A stretch of 33,092 nucleotides of DNA from Chara braunii. Lineage: Eukaryota; Streptophyta; Charophyceae; Charales; Characeae. A model generated the notes under the pieces. It had not been told where the DNA came from. It searched no databases and saw nothing but the letters and a program-made list of their open reading frames with translations. A program made the translations under genes and the position numbers. Shown one piece after another: positions 1 through 9,662 of this stretch (the stretch's first letter is position 1; each line of letters opens with the position of its first letter). The stretch covers positions 3,536,858-3,569,949 of the forward strand of contig BFEA01000080.1 in assembly GCA_003427395.1 (NCBI GenBank), written 5' to 3'.

Positions 1-34
1 AGGTAGTGTGAGGAAAAAATTGAGAGAAGAGTAT

Positions 35-37
<3 letters not shown>

Positions 38-66
<29 letters not shown>
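38..66. repeat. Poly(A) run
   Basis: An uninterrupted run of 29 A lies just before a reverse-transcriptase fragment. It may be the tail of a retroelement whose body lies outside the window. Nothing to its left is recognisable. Confidence 0.8.
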
Positions 67-69
<3 letters not shown>

Positions 70-275
70 CTTCCAATTTTGAGACTTGCTGAAAACAAAC
101 CTTATGGACTACATAAGGGCAATCCAGCGGGAAGGATCATTCGGGCATGATGGGACAGGGGGTCACCACTATGCTTTACAAGAAGGCGGACAAGGAAGAA
201 ATTAGAAACTATAGACCTATCACGCTCCTACCTGTCCCCTATAAGATTGTGGCAAAAACATTGACTAGAAGGGTG
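67..275 (+). pseudogene. LINE reverse-transcriptase fragment (N-terminal half of RT)
   Basis: The plus strand encodes a piece of LINE RT in two frames. The first, from about 107, reads DYIRAIQREGSFG. The second, from 147, reads MMGQGVTTMLYKK and then NYRPITLL and YKIVAKTLTRRV. NYRPITLL is a hallmark of L1-like RTs just before the palm. A frameshift lies near 144, and homology stops abruptly at about 275, where unrelated G-rich sequence begins. Catalytic aspartates are absent because they lie in the missing downstream part. The missing continuation resembles the fragment at 959-1680, which lies in the opposite orientation. This is a dead fragment, not a gene. Confidence 0.8.
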
Positions 276-399
276 GGGAGAGTGGGTTGTTATTCTCCCT
301 CTCTTCCCCTCTCCCTATGCGAATAGTGGGCGCTTTAATGTTCATGCGATTCTTCAGGATTTTGTGTGCTTGATTTTTCTTAATTTTTTGAAATTTTTT

Positions 400-900
400 G
401 TTAGTATAACTTTAGTTGACGCCGGATAGCAGGAAGGGGAAGATTGGTCCTAAGGTTGCTAGGCAAGTGTGGTGGGTACGCGGGCACAGGAGGGATTAGT
501 GTTAAGGGGGTAGGTCTAATTAGAAGGGCGGGGTGGGGTGACAATGGTGGGTGTTGGAGCGTAGGTGCTCTGTAACCAGGGGTGGAGCTTGAGACTATTG
601 GAGCTATGCCGAGGGTGGAAGGCATAACCATCCTGTTCACCGCAGCTGAAGCGGGGGCAGTGACCCTGTAACCTTGGGGGCTTTTTAGCTAAGGAAGTTG
701 TCGACGGAGGAAGACACTTCCTGACCATCAGAATCAGCTCGGTTAGTACTGGGGCAGTTGGTGTTGCCCTGTCATCCTAGCAAGGGGGGTATGAGACCTA
801 GCAAGTTCTGGTGGGAGGACTGAACATCTGGGCTACGGTCTTTCCTCTGTGGTGCGAGGAGAGAGTTGGATTGTTGGTGGTTTTTGTTTTCCTCTCTTTA
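400..900 (-). repeat. Repeat R, minus-strand copy
   Basis: Read on the minus strand, this stretch is alignable at roughly three quarters identity by eye to 1930-2450 on the plus strand. Shared anchors include TCATACCCCCC, GGTTATGCCTTCC, and an A-rich end with TTAAGAA. Short frames in it (for example 401-640 minus) are proline and serine rich and have no family features, so they are not called as genes. The interval 276-399, to its left, shows nothing recognisable. Confidence 0.65.
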
Positions 901-958
901 GTTATATTTATATACATATTTATATATATTATTACCTAATAGTATGGATAAGCTGACA

Positions 959-1678
959 TTAACTCGTGTGCAGGTTCTCCGTATTCCCCAATCTTTCAAT
1001 CGCAAGGTTGACCAAGTTCTCTTCGTGGTCCGACGGAGGCCCCAACGCTGTTAGCTTTACTCCCAAGATTATGATTGTTGTTTCCTTTGCAGCCCATGAG
1101 ATGTGTGGTTCCGAAGGGGGATTATCTTCAAAGGGGTGCAGCCACCAACCTTCAGTTTTAGCATCCCAATTCACCTTCATATTGCTCGTATGCTCGGATC
1201 AGCACGGTAAGATCATCTGCGAACAGGGATGTCATCAAGACTTGATGGGCTGGCAACTCTGGGATTGACACTTTATGGAATTGGGGATGAACTCTAATGA
1301 GTGATGCCAGGGCTTCCATGACAATCACGAACAACAGAGGCGCTATCGGGTCCCCTTGTTGCACTGATCTCTGGAGGGAAAAAGGGATACCAAATGACCA
1401 TTCAGCATGATATTCGTCGAGGCCGACCTATAGAGGAGCTTCACCCAATGATTGAAGACGGGCCAAAAATTCATCCTTGTTAGGCACATATCTAATAAAT
1501 CCCAATCAACATGATCATAAGTTTTTTCAAAGTCAATGAAGAGCATAGCTGTCGGGACCCTTCTCTGACGGGCGTATTTGATCGTCTCGTTGACAAGCAG
1601 TATGTTATCTTGGATGTTGCGGTTGGGCATGAAACCCGTTTGGTCAGGATGTATGAGCAAATTCATAAGCGGTAGCAA

Positions 1679-1680
<2 letters not shown>
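959..1680 (-). pseudogene. LINE reverse-transcriptase fragment (palm to thumb), three frames
   Basis: On the minus strand this encodes the catalytic half of a LINE RT. From 1678 it reads HPDQTGFMPNRNIQDNILL, then FIDFEKTYDHVDW (first catalytic Asp). In a second frame from 1364 it reads QQGDPIAPLLF and SLFADDLTVLI, with the catalytic pair at about 1209-1223. In a third frame it reads WDAKTEGWWLHPF and ILGVKLTALG. Two frameshifts (near 1350 and 1170) break it. It starts directly against a 30-nt poly(T) run at 1681-1710, so the upstream part was displaced when the neighbouring tail inserted. The endonuclease and C-terminus are absent. Confidence 0.85.
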
Positions 1681-1711
<31 letters not shown>

Positions 1712-1925
1712 ACAAAAGCTCCAATCTATTCGTGGGGAGTATCACATGTTGAGAACCGGGCTCAGCTTCCATTTGAAGTACAACTGAGAATATGTAACAC
1801 ATTTGAAATTTTGAGGCCATTACCCGGTTTCGGCTAGGAAAACAATCAGTCAATTACCTATGAGAAACAACTGCAGTTCTTAGAAAACTGCCTATGATAT
1901 ACTCAACCACAATCCAAACCTGGAA
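1681..1925 (-). mobile_element. Short LINE 3' tail with poly(A)
   Basis: Reading the minus strand, about 215 bp of non-coding sequence ends in 30 A (T run 1681-1710 on plus). Its last part (1718-1770) matches the 3' ends of the three longer LINEs here. The core is CTCCCCACNAATAGA, preceded by GNTGAGCCCGGTT. It looks like a severely 5'-truncated insertion beside the RT fragment. No target duplication was found on its right side. The right limit is approximate because it grades into repeat R. Confidence 0.65.
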
Positions 1926-1929
1926 ATAG

Positions 1930-2450
1930 AAGATCCTAACAAAAACCTCCTACTGTTTACACCTCCCTTTCAACAAGCGAAAAAAACGTTAAGTCTAAGC
2001 GTTTAGTCCTCGTACCAGAACTCAACTGATCTCATACCCCCCTATGCTAGGGTTACAGAGCAACACAAACTTCCCCAGTATCGACCAAGCAGCCTGGTTT
2101 AGACGACAAAGAGTGCCTTCCTCCCTCGACACTCTCGATTAGCCACACACCCCTAAGTTACAGGGAAAACCCCCCGGCATCAGCTACGTCGGACAAACTG
2201 GTTATGCCTTCCTCCCTCGACATAACTCCACAGACTTCTTGCCCCCCCAGGTTACAGAGCAAAAGCTTCAGCACTGGTCTACGTCGTCCCAACTTTGTCC
2301 TTCTGACCTACTTACTTAGACAGACGTCCCTTCCCATGTTGAACCCCCCTTCCTTCCTCCCATCTTCCAGTTTTCACCTTCTCCTTCCCCCCTGACATTC
2401 TATCCACAATCTCGCTTATCATAGACAGAAACCCATCAAAAAAAAATTAA
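1930..2450 (+). repeat. Repeat R, plus-strand copy
   Basis: This is the inverted partner of 400-900. It is C- and T-rich and contains an internal direct repeat of CCTTCCTCCCTCGACA (about 2117 and 2207). It ends in a run of nine A around 2437-2446. The A-rich end could mean R is itself a retroposed element, but no pol III boxes or coding signal were recognised. The LINE fragment A2 begins almost immediately after it. Confidence 0.6.
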
Positions 2451-2480
2451 GAACTTAGATTAGGAACATACGAGAAAAAT

Positions 2481-4595
2481 CTGATTGGAGGGGCATTGAC
2501 AATTAATGATGCGGTCCTTGCAGCGATCTAGTGTAAGCTTGTTGTGTGGCCCCTAAACCAAAAGCAATATGCCAGACTCAGGTGTGCCCTGACGACCTTT
2601 CTATGGAAAAGCAGTGTTAAAACACAAGGGGCCCTGAATCGAGTGAGATGGGATATACTGACACAGCCAAGATCTAAAGGGGGGCTGGGGATACTTGACC
2701 TGGAGAGAGAAAGTGCGACCCTCATTTTTGAAGTGCTGGTCAGACTTCTAGTTGGTGACGACATCCCGTGGGTACTGCTAGCCTGTTTGCGGATCGCAAA
2801 CTTGGCCCCGGAGTCCCCAGTCCGGGCCAGTCGAAAACAGGGTGCACCCTCTCAATGGCTAACTAATGCCCATTGGTCCATACCGGCTCCTGTGCACCAT
2901 CACCGACCGCCAGTGAATGAGGTGCAGGCCATGAAACAAGATATATCATATGATCCACTGTGGTCGTGCATGTTCAAACTATGGAGAAGCCTAGGATAAA
3001 TCAGAAACGGTCCCCCAGCAGGTGGCATGAAGTATGGCGACAACCTCTCTTCGGAAATCCCCACATACTAGACGTTAACGGGAACCCCTTCACTCTCAAG
3101 GCTAATTCTCCGTGGCTCAATTGGGTCAAACGAGGCATATACACTATAGGTAACCTATGGGACGTGGAAAGAGGGGACTGGATCACACCGGATGAAATTC
3201 AACAAAAACTGAAATACACCAAACACGTGACTGTCAAACTGGGAACACTGCGGGAGGCCATTCCTCTGGCCTGGCCACTGGCCCTGAAAAGGGGGCCAGC
3301 TGTGCAGCAAGGAGACTGCAGTGGGTAGTTAAACGTGCAGATCTGCCACTGCCACTCGTAGTCTATAGAGTGGAGGCAAACAATCAAGGAACATGCACGT
3401 TGGAGGCCCACGAGCCAAGCTTGCCAGGAGCTAGGATGCCACACATTACAAGGAATGAAAAACTCGACTGCAAAGCATTCTGGGTGACCCTCATGCACAT
3501 AATGGTGATGGGTAACCATAGAGAAGGGTTTTTTGCCTACGAGCCCTCGACACCGATAGCAGCCCTACCCTTCTATCCTGAAGAGTGGGAATGGGAGAAC
3601 GGGAAACCGATGCACATATGGGGCTACATGGTCAAAGGGGGCTACAGACATTTGACACCACAGCAACCGATGGAGCCTGCCATCATTGCAAGATGGACCA
3701 GGGACTCGCCCATTGACCCGACCCAAGTGCAGAACCTGCCCTGGCATATTTATTCTAAGATTATGCCAACCAACCTCAGATCGCTACAGTGGCAGATCCT
3801 GCACCAATGCCTCCCCACGCCGGATTGGCTGGTGTCCAGGACCAGCTTGGAACAGAAAGGGCTGCTATCCCCCATCTGTTCCTATTGTGGAAGGACTTCA
3901 CCCCCAGCCAGAGCGACACTTGAACATTGCATCTTGGCATGCCCAATTGTACCCAGATATGGCGGGGGCGGGATGCAGCCTTCCACTCCCTTACCACCTA
4001 TCACATCCCCTGGGACATGGGTCTGCTACTGTTGAGAAGGACAGATCACATCCTAAAACAGTAGCCTACGTTTGCAGTCAACCGATTCTCATACACAAGG
4101 CTTCCCGTACTAATGCTAGCCTGGCGTGCAAGGTGCTCCTTCGAAAGGAAGGAACACCAGTTCGGACTGCAGCAGGCCCAGCAAGCATTGGAGGAGGTGA
4201 TTAGAACGCAGACACATGAAGCCTGGAAGTCCATGAGACACCAATATCGAAGTGAGAAGGAGCCGCAGGCCAGACTGACCATCAGGGATACTTACCTGCA
4301 GACGTGGCAGGAACCCCTCAAGCTGTTCAGTGGGACAGATTCTGAACTGAATATCACTTGGAAGCCCTGGAGGTGCACTGAAAACACATGGAGCAGGAAA
4401 CCCCTACAGGAGTTCCAAATGATCCCATTTATGCAAACTAACTTCATCCTCGTGCCAGATCCGCCCCCATCACCCGCACCCCTTTCTCAAACACCTGTGC
4501 CCGACCCCCCAGTCTCTATACCTGCGCCTGCCCTTCCGCCCCAGTCCACCCTTCTTGCCCCATCTTCCTTACCTCAACCAGGAACGACAGGATGA
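2481..4595 (+). pseudogene. LINE ORF2 C-terminal remnant
   Basis: The coding remnant runs through several frames. From 2481 it reads GGALTINDAVLAAI, then a TAG at 2529-2531 where sister copies have Trp, then RCALTTFLWK and PRSKGGLGILDL. A second frame (2960-3328) has WRQPLFGNPHILDVNGNPF and GIYTIGNLWDVERGDW. A third (3370-4035) has IMPTNLRSLQWQILHQCLP and the zinc-site pattern CSYCG followed by EHCILACP, as in RVT zinc-binding domains. A fourth (4113-4595) is a Gln- and Arg-rich segment ending in a Pro-rich tail. The upstream endonuclease and catalytic RT are missing, so it cannot be active. Confidence 0.88.
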
Positions 4596-5191
4596 AGTCT
4601 GCAAAAGGGCGTGGCATTCCTGCAGGCCTCCACTTCCCAAGAAGCCAGCGAACAGAAGGAGCTAGATATTCACAGAGCAGTGGATAACACTCAACGGGTA
4701 CAACCTCGGCGACAACAACAAGAACTCAAGTAGGACATACACCCAGGAGTCAGGACCAACCAAGCAGACGGTCCCATGGATGAAGACTGGTCCATAACGA
4801 GGCTTCGAAGCCTTTTTGAGCTTGTACAGCCTGTAGAGTCAGAGGTCGCAAGGTTTAGGAGCTGAGTGTCCTTTTACTTTATAAGCGAAGATGGCCAGCG
4901 CTAGTCAACAAGATAAAGAAGGAAGGTCGGACAACAATGTTAGGCATCTCAGTATACACATCACTACCAGACTGCGGTCGGACATCGCAGAAACTCCCCC
5001 TTCAGGGTCCAATTGGCTTTGATACGGATACATTCAATAATAATTATGATAAGTGAAGCTGGGCCTGCTTCCCAGCAGGTGCTGCTCCCCACCAATAGAT
5101 GGAGCCACCCCAGGATAGCTTGAGGCGACTGCTCCTACCAGCATCTCAAGCTGTCCCATGGGGTTGATTTCTATGAAAAAAAAAAAAAAAA
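4596..5191 (+). other. LINE A2 3'UTR and poly(A)
   Basis: About 580 bp of non-coding sequence is followed by 16 A. The conserved terminal motif lies at 5059-5105 (CAGCAGGT, then CTCCCCACCAATAGATGGAGC). It is followed by about 70 bp of variable sequence before the tail. Confidence 0.75.
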
Positions 5192-5254
5192 CCCTAACTG
5201 GAGCGAGGCCCCAGTCACAAATTTTTGTGAGTCTAGAGTAGTGGAGCGAGGCCC
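5191..5254. mobile_element. End of a GGGCCTCG-family TIR element (left side lost)
   Basis: The stretch ends in AGTGGAGCGAGGCCC, the inverted terminus used by the elements at 5746-6283 and 7658-8090. It also contains a palindromic core, TCACAAATTTTTGTGA. The element end abuts TATGCCCTGAA at 5255. The related copy at 7092 has the same TATGCCCTGAA without any element, which marks the junction as a real insertion boundary. Confidence 0.6.
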
Positions 5255-5526
5255 TATGCCCTGAATTTGGCCAGTTGGTGGACCAGAGTTCCGGTACGAA
5301 CCTAGTTCGGTAATGGCCCCATCTGGAGCTTCGAGTTTGATCTGTGTGACCCCCGGCCTCAACTCCTGCTGTTTTGTAATGAAATTCACGGACTTCGAAG
5401 AAAAACAGAAATACACCTCAACTCTCATTTGTAACGCATTCACGGATGGGAGTTGGTGGCCCGCCGGTGGGACCCACATCGTGGCCGCATGATAAACTTG
5501 TTTCTTGTTTTTCTTTTCTCTTTTCG
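5255..5526. repeat. 270-bp direct repeat, copy 1
   Basis: This aligns along its whole length with 7092-7360 in the same orientation. Both begin TATGCCCTGAA and share GTTTGATCTGTGTG, CTCCTGCTGTTT, TAATG and GCATGATAAACTT. On the minus strand both copies keep an open stretch reading FITKQQELR and TQIKLE. The function is unknown. The spacing is 1837 bp, and the termini lack the TG...CA form of LTRs. Confidence 0.8.
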
Positions 5527-5570
5527 TCCTGACCTGAGGGTTGCTCCACTACAGTAACTCTCTGTTCATC

Positions 5571-5657
5571 TCAAAAATTAAGATTGAATAGAGAGTTGTC
5601 AGACCCTCGACCCTCGGCACTCAAGAATTAAGATTGAATTGAGAGTTGTCAGACCCT
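5571..5657. repeat. 50-bp tandem duplication
   Basis: Two adjacent units start at 5571 and 5621. They share ATTAAGATTGAAT and GAGAGTTGTCAGACCCT with few differences. They lie within the TIR-element cluster. Confidence 0.8.
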
Positions 5658-5745
5658 GACAGCAATAGAGCTGAGCCGAAAATGTCCTAAGGTGCTCGCT
5701 CCACTACTCTCTATCTCACCCCCAATTGAGGGCTGGCTCCATATA

Positions 5746-6283
5746 GGGCCTCGTTCCACTGCTCGCCATCCGCCACAAGTGGCGAGGTCGCCACCGTTCC
5801 ACTACGTCACCAACCGCCACGAAACTAAACCTGTCAGAAAATGCAAAAAAAAAAGTGCATGGCGGCCCCTCGCCAAGGCCTCTCATTTATCCCATCTGTC
5901 ACACAATGTAACAGTTGTGGAGGGTGGTACGAGGGACCTCTCCGTGACTTGGTTCCTGTGGCGGCAGCCCTGACACCGCGAGTCTGACGCATGACCTGGG
6001 TTGTCCCGTAGTGTGGGCAAGATTTTGCCATCTGCCACGAAAGCAAAGTGACTGTCCAGTAGAGCCGCTGTGGGGAGACATCATCACCGTTCCATTAACC
6101 GGCCATCCACCACGAAAACAGAGTCGGCCCGGATAGTTATCACATTGCCCATGGCAGTGGCGAGGAAATGGAACCATGCGCCGTTTTTCACCGCGAAACT
6201 GCTATTTTCCGGACGGCCATGGTCCGCCAGAGCTCATGGCGAACGGCGAGGCATGGCGAATGGCGAGCAGTGGAACGAGGCCC
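5746..6283. mobile_element. MITE-like element 1 with 30-bp TIRs
   Basis: A 538-bp element. Its left terminus starts GGGCCTCGTTCCACTGCTCG, and the right terminus is its reverse complement; 29 of the first 30 bases match. It is flanked on both sides by ATA (5743-5745 and 6284-6286), a 3-bp target duplication. The interior is full of GGCGA and TCGCC inverted motifs and has no transposase, so it is non-autonomous. The GGG-type end and 3-bp duplication recall PIF/Harbinger (Tourist) MITEs, although ATA is not their usual TWA target. Confidence 0.8.
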
Positions 6284-6286
6284 ATA

Positions 6287-6691
6287 GGGTCTCGCTCCAC
6301 TTCTCTCCACTCACAGAAAACTTGGAGAGTAGCAGTCGAAGAGCTGTCATACTCTCCACACTCAAAATTTGCAGCCTCATTCCACTTCACTCTCCGAGTC
6401 TAACACAGCACTCTCTAACTTCTTCAGTACTGCAGGACATCACTACCGGACACGGGAACGCCTCTTTTGTCTAGTCGCCAGACTCGAGGTGAACTCTCAA
6501 ATTTCGAGGCAGTTTGAAGAGCATGGCAGACTCGGGGCAGGGCACCCTCAAAACTCGAGAGCTTGCAGGCCAAAATTGAAAACGAATTCTGACAGCTCTC
6601 CACTCAAATTTCGAGATTCCGTTTCGTGAGTAGGTGGAGCAAGGCTGGACTCACGCAAATTTCACGAGTCCAGAGTAGCGGAGAGAGATCC
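6287..6691. mobile_element. MITE-like element 2, abutting element 1
   Basis: A 405-bp element starts GGGTCTCGCTCCACTTCTCT and ends with a diverged inverted copy (20 of 28 bases match by eye). It is flanked by ATA at 6284-6286 and 6692-6694. It shares the left ATA with the right duplication of element 1, so one inserted at the target duplication of the other. There is no coding content; the interior repeats CTCAAATTTCGAG-like words. Confidence 0.65.
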
Positions 6692-7091
6692 ATACTCACG
6701 GCCCCGAAGCTGCCGTTGTTTTTCGTTTTTTCTCACGTTTCCTCAGCACAAAATGCCAAAAACGAAAAGGAAAAAGGAGAGAAAAAGAACGGCCTACTCT
6801 CCATTTCAGAGTCCCTGAGATGACTCTCCTGAAAAAATCAGAGTGCTCCGGAAGGGCTCTCTATCTATCTATCTATTTATTTCCGGGAGTGGAGGGAACA
6901 AGAGTAAGCAGAGGGACGCTCCACTCTGGAAAAATTGCTGAATCCATAGCAGTGGAGCAAGCCCCCTACCCTCTTCACCTGAATAGAACGCCTGGTCATT
7001 AAAGCTCTACCTCAGACTAACTTTCAGTCCAGATATGGCCATGATTACCACTGCAGGAGGAGTTTGATTAGGGTGAAAATGGGAGTGTGAG

Positions 7092-7360
7092 TATGCCCTG
7101 AACTGGAGCAGAGTTCGGGTATGAACCTAGCGGGGTCATGGCCCCACCCATCTGCAGCTTCAAGTTCGAGTTTGATCTGTGTGGGGCCCCGCCTCAGCTC
7201 CTGCTGTTTAGTAATGAATTCACTGACTTGGAAGAAAAGGAAGAAACGAAAATATGTCTCAACTCTGTTTTGTAATGCATTCACCTACTGTGAGTCTGCG
7301 GGACCCACCCACATCATGGCTGCATGATAAACTTATTTCTTGTTTTCCGTTTTTCTTGGA
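7092..7360. repeat. 270-bp direct repeat, copy 2 (empty-site copy)
   Basis: This is homologous to 5255-5526. Its left flank continues into ordinary sequence with a single TAT at the junction, giving the uninterrupted version of the site occupied in copy 1. A minus-strand frame (7045-7284) again carries EFITKQQELR and TQIKLELEA. Confidence 0.8.
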
Positions 7361-7387
7361 GGGTTGGGGGGGGAAGCTTGTGTTTTT

Positions 7388-7503
7388 TTTTTTCTTTTTC
7401 TGTGTTTGTAAAACACATTTCTAAAAATAATTTAAATATATATATATATATATATATATATTTCGTTTTTTTTTTTTTTTTTCCCTTTTTTTTTTTTTTT
7501 TTT
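7388..7503. repeat. T-runs and (TA)n microsatellite
   Basis: T-rich stretches surround an alternating TA tract at about 7436-7461, followed by two long T runs up to 7503. This is low-complexity sequence. Translations across it are artefacts. Confidence 0.85.
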
Positions 7504-7657
7504 GAGAAAAGGACGCAGCAGCTCTGTAAAACTTTCGTATTGGCTATCTGTTATTGACCATCTATTTTAAGCAATGCACTTCTGTAAAAACCAGGGAGAG
7601 GTGGGGGGGCGTGGGGGAAGAGTCAAACCACGCAAAAGAAAAATTTAAAGAGTTTGT

Positions 7658-8090
7658 GCGCCTCGCTCCACTACTGTCCGCCGGGTAAGGATTTTAATTT
7701 TGTGGACAGTTCACGGACAGCAGTCAGAGAGTTCAAAATCAGGGTGGGAGAAAAGCGGCATGTCTCCGGCGCTTACTGTCCGCTGTACAGTGTACACCTC
7801 TCAAATTCGTGAGCTCAGTAGCAGATGCAGTGATTGAACTACAAGGCAGGGCGTGCATAGGGTTTCTCACAGCTGAGGGAGTTTCTTGAAGGAGGACTTT
7901 CTGCGAAACAAATTTTGCAGGCTGGGAGATGTACATTCACGGACACTGTCAGTAGATTTTTCCATTCCAGGGGGGTTCTGACCAGTGACCACTGTGCAAG
8001 CCATTTCACACATGTACAGCAGACAGTAAGTAAGTGGAGCTATGTCCGACTGTCCGTCTTTGTAGAGCGGAGAGTATTGGGGCGAGGCCC
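7658..8090. mobile_element. MITE-like element 3
   Basis: A 433-bp element starts GCGCCTCGCTCCACTACTGT and ends GGAGAGTATTGGGGCGAGGCCC (the inverted terminus). About 20 of 24 terminal bases pair. It is flanked by TGT at 7655-7657 and 8091-8093. The interior repeats CTGTCCG and CGGACAG in both orientations. No transposase is encoded. Its 3-bp duplication agrees with elements 1 and 2. Confidence 0.65.
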
Positions 8091-8397
8091 TGTATCTCTA
8101 CTGGGCAAGAGGCAGGCCCCCTTGCGAAAGGATGATCCCCTCAGCCTCTCAGGGAGGATTTGCACCCACTGCGGGGGGATTGCTTGCCACAGTGGGTTCA
8201 GGTGGAGTGCCTGGTGCCACAGGCCAGACAGCAATCATGGGGCCAAGTCTTGGAGAGGCTTCCAGTCCCCTCTGTCTATGTCCCAAATGCCAGCCACTGT
8301 TCCCATCCCTCTACTTATCCAGGAGTTGCCAAAAGCCCCCCCTCCGAAGCAGGGGAAAGGGTGGCCTGCCACCACCCTTTAAGTTAGGTCATTTTTT

Positions 8398-8400
8398 ATT

Positions 8401-8431
<31 letters not shown>

Positions 8432-8442
8432 TGTGTGTGTGT
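8398..8442. repeat. (ATTT)n then (GT)n microsatellite
   Basis: Tandem ATTT units from 8398 to about 8432 are followed by a short GT run. This is low-complexity sequence without coding meaning. Confidence 0.9.
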
Positions 8443-8588
8443 TAATATGAAAGATGACTTTTATATTGCAAACATCATAGTTGAGGCGGGGGACCTCACA
8501 ATTCAACCCGGAGTAACATACTGGGGCCAATACCCAGCTTAGGTTATGCAGGAGAGGCCTCTGCTTCCCGTTGCGCCTTTGGCTCCTC

Positions 8589-8760
8589 TCTGGCGATAGA
8601 TCAGAAGCCAAGCATCTGCTCGAGTACGAAAGGGGGTGCTGCCTCCAGCAAGCAGTTTCGGACTCTGGCGATAGATCAGAAGCGAAGCGTCTGCTCGAGT
8701 ACAAATGGGGTTGCTGCCTCCAGCAAGCAGTTTCGGAGTTGGAGCGCCCACTTCGTTCGC
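8589..8760 (+). repeat. 75-bp tandem duplication, dispersed repeat family
   Basis: Two units start at 8589 and 8664 with period 75. They share TCTGGCGATAGATCAGAAGC, CTGCTCGAGTAC and CTGCCTCCAGCAAGCAGTTT. The last 71 bp (8690-8760) recur at 31397-31467 with five differences. The order GATC-AGAAGC-AAGC, GAGTAC, GGGG, CTGCCTCC weakly recalls the internal promoter region of 5S rRNA with a deletion, so a 5S-derived short repeat is possible but unproven. Confidence 0.8.
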
Positions 8761-9646
8761 GTCCTGCATCCCTTATAAGCACAGCTACCTTCAAAAGAAA
8801 AGGAGGGGAAGCTGAACTAGCAAAATGAAATGAACTCCCAGATAGGGTACACGACCAACCTAATCTACTACTAACAGCTCTAGAAGCAGAGTGATCCTCT
8901 CATCTCTCCAAGATACTATAAAGAGACTGAGCTGCCGAGATGGGTTTCCCACCACCCACCCAATGGATACACCTCAAGTCTGCTCTTCACCTGTTCTCTC
9001 TGTCCATCCGACCAAAAGCGTTCCCACTGCCCCTTGTCACACTCCCACTGTTCAAGGTGGCACCACTACTAGTAGTTCCGTGAATTTCGCCCTGACTCAC
9101 TCTAAAATATCATACCAAACCAAGTAATCCCCCCTCAGGCTAGTACCCAGCTTAGCAAGGCGCTTAGCCAACCAGGCATGCAATACTCAACAGGAACATC
9201 AGCTAAGTCATTTGCAGTCTAATGAACATGACTTAATCTAACCTAACATGCATTGCCAACCACATTCAATCCGTATAAAGGAAATTCAATCTTCACGGCT
9301 CCTCAATGTTCCCGTAGTCTCTGTAGTGTGGCCGGCTGGATAGATTCCTGACCGTCGCCACAGCTCTCTTAGAGCAATGATCACTATCGCTTTGGGCCGA
9401 CCTTCCCGGAGTCCGACCCTAAAAGGCGTGTGCTAAGGGGCACACTCACGCCCACCAAAGCGATCTCCTGACACAGCTCGAATTTAGGACAAAGGTCGAA
9501 TTAGGGAAACCCATGCATCTAGCCTGTTCTGGCCCGCAGATGTATGCAGCTATGGGGTCTAACCATCAGAGAGCCTGCTCGTCTAAATAGAACAGATTTA
9601 ACCAACCAATACCATTAAGGCCAAATACTAAGCATATCCATTCAAA
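8761..9646. other. No gene recognised
   Basis: About 890 bp hold no convincing coding frame, RNA gene or element end. The longest small frame (8891-9127 plus) is Ser-, Thr- and Pro-rich without a recognisable motif. The right end is the pre-insertion flank of LINE A1. Confidence 0.6.
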
Positions 9647-9662
9647 ACAGTGAATCTATTCT
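9647..9662. repeat. Target-site duplication of LINE A1, 3'-end copy
   Basis: ACAGTGAATCTATTCT matches 18859-18874 at all 16 positions. It sits immediately beyond the poly(A) tail of LINE A1, as expected after target-primed reverse transcription. Confidence 0.9.

Larger units (their letters stand above)
2460..5191 (+). mobile_element. LINE A2, 5'-truncated copy
   Basis: A plus-strand LINE fragment retains only the part downstream of the RT catalytic core: thumb and connector, zinc site, C-terminal tail, and 3'UTR ending in 16 A (5176-5191). Its protein pieces align in order with the C-terminal half of ORF2 of the full-length element at 9663-18858, and its 3' end carries the same terminal motif. 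The 5' border near 2460 is where homology to the other copies begins. No target duplication was seen, probably because both flanks are rearranged repeats. Confidence 0.85.
5690..6965. mobile_element. Possible host TIR element containing two nested copies
   Basis: The left end (AGGTGCTCGCTCCACTACTC) and the right end (GCAGTGGAGCAAGCCCC) look like the family termini. Both are flanked by CTA (5687-5689 and 6966-6968). Without the two inner insertions the element would be about 330 bp. The terminal match is weaker than in the inner elements, so this is tentative. Confidence 0.35.

Noticed and set aside
401-728. Pro- and Ser-rich minus-strand frames
   Set aside because: They lie in repeat R, the other copy of R breaks the frame, and no domain is recognisable.
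5255-7360. The ~270-bp direct repeats as LTRs of a small retrotransposon
   Set aside because: They lack TG...CA ends. No primer-binding site or polypurine tract was seen, and the interval between them is filled by TIR elements, not gag-pol.
8589-8760. A functional 5S rRNA or tRNA gene
   Set aside because: The match to 5S is partial with a central gap, the unit is tandemly duplicated at 75 bp, and no complete fold or terminator is evident. It is kept only as a repeat.
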